64,000 bases of DNA from Chrysopilus asiliformis. Lineage: Eukaryota; Arthropoda; Insecta; Diptera; Rhagionidae. Positions 22,601 to 32,893 of the stretch are shown piece by piece. The DNA is taken from contig OZ035960.1 of assembly GCA_964034945.1 (NCBI GenBank), positions 111,049,324-111,113,323 on the forward strand, read 5' to 3'. Under the pieces are notes generated by a model. That model had not been told where the DNA came from. It saw only the letters and a list, made by a program, of their open reading frames with translations, and searched no databases. A program made the position numbers and the translations under genes. How positions within the stretch are numbered: the stretch's first letter is position 1; each line of letters starts with the position of its first letter.

Positions 22601-25600
22601 ACCAACGCAAAAAAGCAACTCAGGTTCATATTTAAAAAAATAACCCAAACTCTTTTTTAGGGCCCAGTTATCATCGCATCATCACAAGGTGGTGTAAACA
22701 TCGAAGAAGTCGCCGCTGAAGATCCAGACGCGATTATTTACGAACCAATCGACGTTGTCGCCGGCTTATCAGAGCAAAAGGCTTGCGAAATTGCAAAACG
22801 TGTCGGTCTCGGCGAACATGCCGCCGAAACAGCAAAAATGCTGCTCAATATGTACGATTTGTTCCAGAAAAAAGACGCCCTTCTCATTGAGATCAATCCG
22901 TACGCTGAGGATGCCACCGAGAAATGTAAGTAAATCGAATTTTTAAGTTATTCTATTCGAAATTAAATTAATAGAATTTCATATTAAATTCATTTCCTTG
23001 ATATTGGAAAAGTAATCGCTAAAATTTCTTTTTGTTTTTATTCCATTTTTCATTCATTTGCATTCGTGTAGCGAAATGTAAGTATAAACAGATTTATTTG
23101 TTATATTGTAAAATTAGTTGAATAATATTTTAGTTAGCGTAGGCTGGACTAAGTGCTAATTGCGCTTTTCGAATTCTTCTTCATATTAACATGAAGTGGT
23201 TTTACAGTTTTTTCATAGATATTTTTTTTAGAGTTTGTAATTTAGAGCCAACTAACATTTTGCTTTTACGGGCTGTCCTTAAAATACGTCACAGTTTTAG
23301 GGGTGGGGGATTTGCTGTATTGCCGGCGATACTAAACTACATAGAAAAAATTGCCAAAAAGAGCCTCAACACGTTTTTGGGCAGTTTTGGGCTTTTTGGC
23401 CATTTTTTCTATGGAGTTTAGCATCGCTAGCATCGCCATACCGCAAATTTATGGAGTTTAGCCCCTCAACACGATTTTTGACAATTTTTTCTGTGGAGTT
23501 TAGTATTGCCGGGTGGATTTCGAAAGGTCGAAACTTTAGCGTGACGTATTTTATGGATAATCCCGTAGTAGTTTTTATTCAAGTTTAGTTCAATTTAGAT
23601 CAAATAAGGTAAAAATAATAAAAAAAAATTTAATTTTTTGCGACAAACGATATACGTTTTCAAAAGCTTTTATTTAGCTTGCCTTCGTATTTGTTTGTCT
23701 GTCGGGGTCAAATCTTGCAATCTAATTTTGACCCACTTCCTCATCCGACTCATACAATTGGCTTGAAATTTTGCACACATACGTAACTCCGATGACAATA
23801 CAATATTTTCACTACTTTGTCCTTGTAAGGATAAGCGTAGGTCCTGTAAGGATAACGTGATTATCCGATTCTGATCTTAAGAAGTCGATAAGGATAACGG
23901 AAGGTCCTGTAGGGATAACGTGATTATCATTTTCCTCAAATTTCCCAGAAAAAATCTTTTTTTGGGGGTTTTTGGGGTGTCATTAAAATATCCGGCATTA
24001 AAATATCCGTACGCATTAAAATATCTGGCATTAAAATATCCGTACGGATAACGAAACGCCCCGCAAGGAAAGTTCTCAAATTAAAGCCTAAACCCCAATT
24101 ACGCGTTCGTGCGTGCGGCATGATTTTGTTCTGGCATCTAGTAGTTGTCACCGCGTCTAAAAGTAGAAACTGAGCCTACTCTACGCGGCACGGACGCGGC
24201 AACGCGTCTGAGCAACGCGCAATTATACATTTACTCATTTAAATGCGTAGTTTTTACCTTCACCGCGTGGGTGCCGCACGCACGAACGCGTAATTGTGGT
24301 TGAGGCTTAAAGGTTATAGGCAGCCCCTTAGAAAATAATATTTTTGATCAAAATTTCGCTGAAAGCTCATCAAATGTTCATGTCGTAAGTATTTCTTATC
24401 AATTTTTTCTTGACAAATTAGTTGGTAAAACGTTATTGAAAACGAACTTTTTTTCAAGAGTTGTAATAAAGAAAATATTTCTGTAAAAAGAAATTACGCT
24501 TAGGTTTTATTTGTTTTTTTTTTCATGTAATATCGGGTGTTACTGTTGATTGTTAAACAAGAACTAATTTTATTATAAGGTGGTTCAAAAAAGTTCTCAA
24601 ATTAAAGGTCCCAATTATAAAAAAAAACAATTTAAGGCCTGTTCTTAAAATACGCGACACAGACTTTTGTCGTAAATCTCTTTCCACAAATCGTCACGTT
24701 TTTTTTTTTTGCAATTCTCTGGTGACCTATTATGGAAAATGATAGTAATCGTAACGATTGGCATTTGCCTGTGGTTGTTAGTAGAAAACACTAAGAACTA
24801 CAGGCAAATTCTAATAGTTACGATTACGATCGTATTCCGTAATAGTCTCCCTGTACAAATTTTCCATGCTTAACGAACGATTGTAGCGACGACCTTCATC
24901 TTAGAAGCTTGACGTGTTTTATTGACAGCCCCTTAACTCTTTGAGAGCCGAATTATTATTTTTTAGTCAAAAGATCTTTCATAATGCCACCACACTCTTC
25001 TAGAACGTACACCAATCACAATCTGGGCTGATAAGTTGGACGCTTTCTTCTAAATTCAATTAAGGATTTTCCATTTACCCGGTTTAAAATTCCGGTTTCT
25101 GATATTGTAAATATTTTATACAATATTTTGCATATTTTCTAACGTAAACTTAAACTTGAAAACGGATAACAAAAAAGCGTACAACCTGGCAGTTGAAACC
25201 GTGATTCGTCTACGTTCGGGAAGAAAGTGGTGGCATTATCAAAATTCACGTAGATTTCATTTAGATGAAAAAAAAAAATTATTTTGAATTTTTGTTGGAA
25301 AACCTACGTTGATTGGCATTTCTCTCTTCATCTTTCTCTCACTCTCTTCCTCTTTCTCTCTTGCTCTGACTGCGCTTCAAGCAAAATTTTCTTTGTCTCT
25401 TCAATTTTTGATAACAGTTTCTTTTCTAATTTCCAAAAGTCTTCGCTCTCGACGCCAAATTCCGCTTCGATGACAACGCCGAGTTCCGTCAGAAGGAATT
25501 ATTCGCCCTGCGCGATTGGACCCAAGAAGACCCCAAGGAAGTCGAAGCCGCGAAGTTCGATTTGAATTACATCACTTTGGATGGTAAGGAAGAGAAAAAA

Positions 25601-26641
25601 ATATTTTTTCAACTTAACACAATCTGTTCTGAAGCCCAATTCAGACTAACGATTGCAATTACGATTGCAATTACGATGGCAATTACGATTACGATTGCGA
25701 TTACGATTACGATTGCGATTACGATTACGATTGCGATTGCGATTACGATTACGATTGCGATTACGATTTGGCTTCCACGCCCAATGAAGCTCTCATGTCT
25801 CTTTCGTTGAAAGCTTTGATCTCATTGGTCGAGAAGCTTCAATCGTAATCGCAATCGTTAGTCTGAATTCGGCTTAAACCGGACTTTGCATACTCCGATT
25901 TTTGCTGTAAAAGTGGTCAAAATTTTGAAATTCGAGTGGAGATAAATTGTTCAAATTCGAGGGAAATATAGAAAAAATATTAGCCTTTCAGATATTATTA
26001 GCCTCACTGATATTTTTAATCAAATAATAAAAAAAAAACTTTTATTATCTCAAGGAACAATCGGTTGCATGGTAAATGGCGCTGGTTTGGCAATGGCCAC
26101 CATGGATATCATTAAATTGCACGGTGGTGATCCAGCAAATTTCTTGGATGTTGGTGGCGGTGCCACTGCACAAGCTGTCAAGGTACGAAATTTGCTGAAA
26201 AAATGCCTTTTCTGCACCTTCAAATTACATTTTGTTTTCTCCTAAATCGTAGGAAGCCTTCAAAATCATCACAGCCGATCCCAAAGTCCACACAATTTTG
26301 GTTAACATTTTCGGTGGAATAATGCGTTGTGACGTTATTGCCGAGGGTATCATTGCTGCTGCCACAGAATTGAACATGAAAACACCAATTGTATGCAGAT
26401 TGCAAGTAAGCTTTGATCTTTAGTGCATCAAAAATGCATAAAAATGATGGAATTTCGTTTTGTCCAGGGCACCAACGTAAACGAAGCCAAACAATTGATC
26501 AAGGATTCCGGCCTGAGGATTCTGCCCCGCGACGATTTAGACGAAGCCGCCAATTTGGCTGTACATTTGGCCCAGATTGTGCATTTGGCACGTGAGGTCA
26601 ACATGGATGTGAAATTCGAAATGCCCGGGTATGCCAAGTAG
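19606..26641 (+). CDS. SUCLA2: Succinyl-CoA ligase [ADP-forming] beta subunit, mitochondrial
   Basis: Nine exons join in frame: 19606-19671, 19907-20004, 21960-22112, 22178-22340, 22661-22925, 25440-25583, 26055-26182, 26253-26405 and 26468-26641. They give 447 residues, close to the usual 440-465. The first 35 residues are rich in Arg, Ser and Ala with few acids, like a mitochondrial presequence. An ATP-grasp fold follows: [31 protein letters not shown] and EINPYAED. The ligase domain then has [51 protein letters not shown] and [13 protein letters not shown]. With the alpha subunit it converts succinyl-CoA and ADP to succinate and ATP in the matrix (TCA cycle). The ADP-forming rather than GDP-forming assignment rests on overall resemblance and is somewhat less sure. 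Two acceptors are CAAG and AAAAG rather than pyrimidine-AG. A possible 6-nt microexon sits at 23072-23077. Confidence 0.96.
20750..21440 (+). repeat. 182-bp minisatellite in SUCLA2 intron 2
   Basis: Units begin at about 20750, 20901, 21083 and 21265, so the period is 151 then 182 and 182 bp. Each carries ttttattttgcagtaacac, several copies of cacaaagtca, and aagaagtcgtaaaattggtc. Internal sub-repeats (cacaaagtca) show a nested origin. Confidence 0.85.
23269..23565. repeat. TA-flanked MITE in SUCLA2 intron 5
   Basis: Ends CGGGCTGTCCTTAAAATACG and, inverted, CGGGATTATCCATAAAATAC both continue GTCAC. TA flanks both ends. The interior has a repeated phrase tatggagtttag. TA duplication suggests Tc1/mariner mobilisation; class not proven. 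Confidence 0.6.
23655..24060 (-). repeat. Degenerate copy of the 122-bp VNTR element
   Basis: It begins aaaagcttttatttagcttg with a GTTTGTCTGTC run, then gcttgaaattttgcacacat and gatgacaatacaatattttc, then fragments of two repeat units (aaggataacgtgattatc). Same order and orientation as the copy at 62988-64000 but decayed. An atatccg/cattaaaa sub-repeat at 23990-24040 is an added local expansion. Confidence 0.75.
24081..24310. repeat. TTAA-flanked MITE with GC-rich inverted repeats
   Basis: The inverted ends AATTACGCGTTCGTGCGTGC match on both sides over about 35 nt, with TTAA at both borders. A related GC-rich, CGCGG-bearing segment lies at 31080-31260. Confidence 0.65.
24630..24937. repeat. 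MITE-like element in SUCLA2 intron 5
   Basis: The ends TTAAGGCCTGTTCTTAAAAT and, inverted, TTAAGGGGCTGTCAATAAAA are imperfect relatives of the 23269 element ends. The centre holds an imperfect hairpin (atttgcctgtggttgttag / ctaagaactacaggcaaatt). Confidence 0.45.
25632..25875. repeat. AAGCCCAATTCAGACTAACG MITE with internal microsatellite
   Basis: The ends AAGCCCAATTCAGACTAACG and, inverted, AAGCCGAATTCAGACTAACG enclose a run of GATTAC/GATTGC hexamers (about 25655-25765). It then continues into the family core (gctttgatctcattggtcga). Sister copies at 57825-57972 and 49060-49133 lack the long run. It lies in SUCLA2 intron 6. Confidence 0.8.
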
Positions 26642-28635
26642 ACACGATTTTCTAATACTTGGTAGATAGTTTAGTTTAAAAAAAACATTTGGGAAACCCG
26701 CAAAAAAACCATAAAACCATAAACAAAATTTATTGCTGGGAAAGAAAAAAATCTTTCCTTCAATTTTCATAACAAAACTTATGTCTTCTTGTTCTTCTTT
26801 TGTCATGATTTTAGAGACAACAGAGAAATTAAAAGAGGAAAGTGAGTCGCTTATTCATTCGCTGTTCATTGTTTTAAATTTAAGGAAAAAGTATATCAAC
26901 ATTTACGCTTTTGGGCCATTTTTGTCGTCCGTATTTTTTTGAAAAATCAAAATCACATCAAGCGATGGCTTTCCTTTTGAAATTTACTTAATTTAAGTAG
27001 CCTTCTTCACAGCTGAGTTAATTTATTATTACGATTTATTGTTATGGTTCTACATTACTTCATCTTTAATTTTGTTACTCATTTATGTACATCCGGTAAG
27101 ATATTGTTTTTTGCATGCTATTGATTGGCGTCGCATTTTGCTCGATTTACAAAAACAAAATCAAAATCACATCTGAATGTCTAGCAACCTAAGAGATTTT
27201 TCTTATATAGAGATTATAAAAAAAATTAATCGATATTTCTATTCCCGCAATTCGCCGATTAACACAGGGTCGATTGGGGAATTAAACCCATACCGAAGAA
27301 ATCAAGTTGTTGAAGATTGTTGGCTTTTAGAAGAAGACGTTTTTAAATTAATTAAAAATAAATAAATTTATTATTGATGATGGACTGTAACACGATTATA
27401 GACGAATATTTTGAGGTATTTTTTCAGTTGTAAATGAATGTGTAACGATTAAAGATATTTAAATCCGAAAAAATGTGTTTTATTGTTATTTCAATTTTTT
27501 TAGATAAAATTTTTATTTGTCGATGTCAGTGACAAAAATTTCCATAAAAAAAAGCAAAGCAACCGGCAGCGAACGTGTTAACTATTTGATTATAGTTGCG
27601 TTTTTTTTAATGTTCTAGAACACAGAACATTAAAAAAACGATCCAGAGTAAGTGGGAAATTTCATTGAGTTCGAATGGCAACTAACTTCACGTTGGTTAC
27701 ATCAGTAGGCCGTTACTGCTATATTTTCTTGATATAATCACGATTCGCTATCTCCCATGATTAAAACTATTTCGCTGTCGAACAGAACCAACAAACCACC
27801 AACACAAAATCCTCAATTGAGAATAAAATGTCAGATTTATTATGTTGAAGTTAGCAGCATTTCATTACCGTACATTACCGTATAAAATTTCCCTTTGTTC
27901 CAAGCGCTGTCCGAGATGAAAAGGTGGTGCAGGATTTTGTATAGAAAGCTTGTTCTGAACTGCGTTAGAAGCAACTTATATTGAATTAGTTTTGTCCTTC
28001 CATATAATTCTTACGTGCTTTAAGGAAATCGAGTTCTTAGACCACCAAATTCTTGTAAGGCGGCGTTGGAAGATACTAAAGCAAGTTCTGATGACAATGG
28101 ACTAACTTCCATATCAGAGACAGATTCCTAGTGTGGGTTTCAGAGCAGACATATCGTTCCTTGATTCGTATCGTGTACCACACGCCATTTTTGACTTTTT
28201 CAACTAAAGAAAATCTTAAAATTAAAAAAAAAATATTAAATTTAGAAATAAAAAGTCCCCAAAATATTTACAAAATAAATCAAATATGAATGGAGGCTTT
28301 AGAAGATTAAAAGAACTTTCTAACTGAAAACCATCTTTAAAATGTATATAAAAGATCAATGGTTGCATCCTTCCGCTTCGATCGCGGGTAATACTCAACT
28401 TGCGACTCCGTGCTTAAACGACCTTCGTTTTGGTAAAAATCGAATCCAACTCCTAACGTGTTCTAGAATATTAAAAAAACGCAACTATTATCTGTCAAAA
28501 ATATTTCCCTTGGGGAAATCTCGAAATTGCATGTTCGAGATACGTAATTCCATTATCTCTCGAAATCGAAGTTGCCTTTTGAATTCGCTGGTCTCGTTTT
28601 TCGAGATCCGCAATGTCTCCCCTGTTTCGTTTGTA

Positions 28636-28840
28636 TGAAGGAGGGGGAAAGGGATGGTCCAATTTTGCCCGTTCAAGAATGTAGCCTAGCCATTTACGAG
28701 AAATGTAACTATGCAAGATTTCAACTTTCTAGCTCAATCCTTTCGAAAGTTATAGTGTTTACGGAAATACCGTTAGACGGACGGACAGACGGACGGACAG
28801 ACGGACGGACGGACAGACATGCGGAAACTAAAATCTTTTG
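28636..28840 (+). repeat. Second copy of gacggacagac dispersed repeat
   Basis: It shares gccatttacgagaaatgtaa and agctcaatcctttcgaaagt with 16231-16540 and ends in a pure (GACG/GACA)n run at about 28780-28818. Confidence 0.65.
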
Positions 28841-28850
28841 TCATCCCTAA

Positions 28851-28934
28851 AGGAGCCTCCACACGTTCAATGTTATTTGACAATTTTACTTGTATGAGTC
28901 ATACAAGTAACATTGATCGTTTGGAGGCTTCTTA
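28851..28934. repeat. Small palindromic MITE
   Basis: Arms aggagcctccacacgttcaa and, inverted, aagaagcctccaaacgatca continue into acttgtatga/tcatacaagt. A near-continuous fold-back of 84 bp results. Confidence 0.6.
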
Positions 28935-31880
28935 ACACTCTGGTGTAGTTCGTTTTTGTGCCCGGTGATTGGTTCGATGCGTTACAAACGGTATACGAAA
29001 TCTAAATATAAATACAAGTATAAAATTGTTTAATCTGATTGACTGACTCATCAACGCCCAGTCCAAAGCCCTGTAGCTAGAAACTTGAAACTTACACAGT
29101 ATGTCTCATCCCTCAGGCAACCGTTCCTGCCCTGCACTAGGGCAGGGGTTTTTTTTAAGGCGGTAAACGAGGGGTAAAGAGGGTTTGGGTGTTTTAAAAC
29201 CTTGATTTTCGCCATGAATCCTGCTAATTGGGAGGCTGAAAAACTGAAAAAAGGCTGAAAAATGCCACTTGATTACGAATCCGTGATTGGAAATTCAAAA
29301 CTTGAATTAGAAGGTTCTGCAAGGATAACCTAAATATTTGTTTTGCGTTTTTCCCGGGAAAAGATTGCATTAGGGGGTTTTCGGGATCTCTGACTCACGA
29401 ATCTGGTGTTAGACTAATTCGAAACGGAAAGTTCTGCAAGGATAAGATATTTCTCAAAAGTTTTTAAGTTCTTGCCGGTTTTTTCTGGTATTCTAAAACT
29501 TATATAAAAATGATATATCATATAGGGTATAAAAAATAGAGGATCCTTAATAAAAACACAACTCCTTTACGGTTTTATATTTTTTCATCTTTTTTTTTTA
29601 TTTCTTATGTTTGAATAATTTTTCAAAATCAAATATATTTTGCACTACTATTTCAATTTATGTTTTCTTTTTTACTTTGTTTAATTAATTAAATTTATTT
29701 ATTAACTTTACTTATTAAATCTTTTTTTTGTCCTTCTCATTTAAATATTTTTTTTCCTCACACTTTGATTTCCCTTTCCTGTCATTGAACCTACTCTCTT
29801 ACTTGGCAATTTAAATTTCATATTAATAATTAGAATTTATTTAAAATATTTACGTTAATTTATAGCCATTTTATGTCTTCATTGTCATCTCATTATGATT
29901 AGTGTGTGGATGTAATGTGTAATATTTACTGATGTTTTCAAATGTTTTTTGTTTTGGCTTCAAAAAAGTTTCAGCGTTAATCGCGTTCAATAATATATAT
30001 GTTTTATACTTGATCTTTAAATTAAACTTATTTTTCGTTAAATTTTCTTTCCTTTAAATCTTATATTTAATTTTTCTTTAAATTGTTTTTATTCTTTGTC
30101 TCTTAAAGTATTTTATTTTTGCATGACTTTTAACTTTTCTTTGCTTTTTGTATTTTTTTTTGTCAAAATAACTCACAATTATAAAAAACTAATGAAAATT
30201 TTATATATTTTTTACTACATTCTACATATGCAAAATTATTACAATTTTTTTTGATTTGGTTTTATTAATAATAATAAATTTATCAATAATAGATAATAGT
30301 TGTAATAATAATTATAATAATAGTAATAATAATATATAATTAATAACAAGTTTCTCATTTTAATAGAACAACATGATAAAAGTAGAGTATATTTAAAATA
30401 GCGCGTTTTGTAAATAGAAATTTTCTAATTTTTTTTATTCTCTTTCTTTACTAGAATTTAAACGAAGGCTCACGATTTTTTTTTGTTTCTAATACGCAAA
30501 CGATTTGACCAAAAAATAGTTACAAATATGTCAATTTTTATCTGATTAAAGCTTCCAAACATTCAGAAACGATTTTTTTGTAGGTCCTGTTTCTTTTCTC
30601 CCCAATTTTCTTTAATGTTTCCTGATTTTATTTTCTGTCGAATCGAATTTTTCGAGTTTTTGTTTGCTACGTTTTAGATATTTTACAATGAAGTAATTTT
30701 AATCTACAAAATTCAAATTTTGCAGCCCAGACACACGAGTGGAAAAATTTACAACGCTATCGCAATTTTTTATACAAATTTTATGAATAAATATGTGGCA
30801 AGAATACAAATCATCTCAAGTTGATTTTCCAGCGGAGCCAAAATGATCTGTATTTGAATTTTCAGACAGATCACTTCGGTTTCGCCTGAAAATCGACTAA
30901 AGCTAGAACCTGAATCGTACGTCGATGCGTCCGTCCGGTAGATAGTTTTATGCGGTGACAGTTGGGTACGGCAACGAATCACTTCTTCTTCACTTTTTTT
31001 GCACTTCTTCTATTAGTTTATCGTCGAAAAATTTACTTTCAATTTGTTCCATACTTAAATTGCTTAAATCGTAACCAAACTTTTTTGCGAAATGACATTT
31101 CCGTGCTTTGCCGCATGTAAAAGTAGAAAGTCGACCTATTCTATGCGGTTGCCGCATCGGACAAACGCATTATTAGGGGCGTACTCATAGCAGACCGTTG
31201 ATTTTACTTTGACCGCATCGAACTGTCAACGTGACGGACGCATGGCGGACGCACGGACGTATGTTTCTGGTTCTACTTTAAGATGTTTTGCGTTTTTACC
31301 ACAGAAATATTCGATTATTAATGTTCATGCCTGTGTGTTACGGTAGATTTTTCGTAGGCAGTTGATTTGTGATTTTTGATTAGCTGCGCCCCAACCTTGC
31401 TAGAAATTGGAATCCTTAAAATTTCTTTTAAAAAAGCGCTAATTTTACGTGGAAGCACATTTCTGAACAACATGAGGATAAATATTCGTAATATGGCACA
31501 ATATTAGATTTGTTTTAACTTTACTTTAATTCCAGATGAAACTTCTGTAAAAATTTAAAATGGGCCTTGACAAGATTTATGTCTAAGTCATATTTTTCCA
31601 TTTACTATTTATCTGACTATACTTTTAGAACTTTTTCCGACAGAAAAGCAACATTTTAAATCACAAAAAAAAATTATTTCCACATTTGCAACACCCAAAA
31701 AATTGTTAATTATGAGTTGTAATTCGCCTCTGTGTTCAATATTTGACCAGCAAATATAAGGCTAAGAATAAAGTTGAAATTTTCACGCAAATTTACCAGA
31801 TTTTTAGATAATTTTTCAACTCAAATCAGTAACAACCAACTGCTAACGAAAACAATTTGGGACATTCTCTTCACTTTACA

Positions 31881-31950
31881 AAAACCGTCGCAAAACCGTC
31901 ACAAAACCGTCACAAGACCGTCACAAGACCGTCACAAAACCGTCGCAAAC
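31881..31950 (+). repeat. 11-bp tandem repeat
   Basis: Six copies of aaccgtcacaa, with aaccgtcgcaa and gaccgtcacaa variants, in an A-rich context. Confidence 0.8.
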
Positions 31951-32297
31951 TGAGTTTTTGGCCCAGTTTGTGACACTTACGAAGGTTTTGTGAGGTGAAG
32001 TGAATACCCGTATTACTTTTTTGCAACGTTTAAATAAATCTAAAAGAAATCTTGAAAACAAAATTGGAGATTTTAAATGTATGCATCATTCTGATATAAT
32101 AAGATGCCAGTGAAAATGATTATTTATTTTGTGCGATGTAGAACTATGTCATTTTTTTCATATCATATTAACATTTCATCTAAAACAGTAATTAATTTCT
32201 TTGCGTTTTTTGTTTTCATAGATTAATATTTTGGTCTTTTTACTATAGATTAAATTTTTACAATTTTTTTATTTGTGTTTTCAACGATTATAATATG

Positions 32298-32299
<2 letters not shown>

Positions 32300-32338
<39 letters not shown>
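32300..32338. repeat. (AT)n microsatellite
   Basis: About 18 uninterrupted TA dinucleotides in the region downstream of the NDRG stop. Confidence 0.9.
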
Positions 32339-32340
<2 letters not shown>

Positions 32341-32893
32341 AATAACTTCTATATAAAAAGTCTGGTAGAAAATTTGTGATTCTCTTTTCAATTTTAGTTT
32401 TTTTTTCGTTATTAATATCCATTTTACTGTTGCTGTCAATTTCTTTTGTTTTTAATGAGTTTTTTTTTCGTTATAGAAGGTTAGAATACATGACGCCACT
32501 AAATTCTATTTTGTTTTGTGTTTGAAAAGAAACAGAATTTTGTTCTTGTTTGGTTTTTGTTTGTTTCGAAAAATTTACGTTGAAAGAATTTTTCAAAATT
32601 AAAATATGATGAAAGTTTTAATGAAAAGTAGAAAAATAACCGTCTAAAATCTTACAGATAACCGATATTTTATTTAGCGTTGGTAAATTTGTAGATTTTT
32701 TTTTTGAATTAAATGTTTTTGTTTTTGATTTTTCTTAATTTCGTAGAAGAACAAAAATATATTTGGTTTATGTGTGTTTATTTTTCAAATTTTTTTTTTT
32801 GTAAATAATTTTGTTTTTAATTTTATATATTTTAATTTATATATATAGATTTTTTTTTTGGTTTTTGCTTTATTAAATTTTTTGTTGATTGAC

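Larger units (their letters stand above)
26642..32893. other. Intergenic between convergent SUCLA2 and NDRG genes
   Basis: Contains the 3' UTRs of both genes; AATAAA at 27361 could serve SUCLA2. A frame at 27177-27365 has no known domain. A fragment reading AALEDTKASSDDNGLTSISE then DS-stop ends at 28132. The region 29500-32890 is very AT-rich without repeats of note apart from those listed and could be a long NDRG 3' UTR. Confidence 0.45.

Noticed and set aside
23905..23925. tagggataacgtgattatc resembles the I-SceI homing site
   Set aside because: Only the first ten bases match; the sequence is a variant of the 122-bp repeat unit, so the likeness is chance.
27177..27365. 62-residue open frame with a plausible start
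   Set aside because: No domain, no splice context, and it lies in probable 3' flanking DNA of SUCLA2; chance cannot be excluded.
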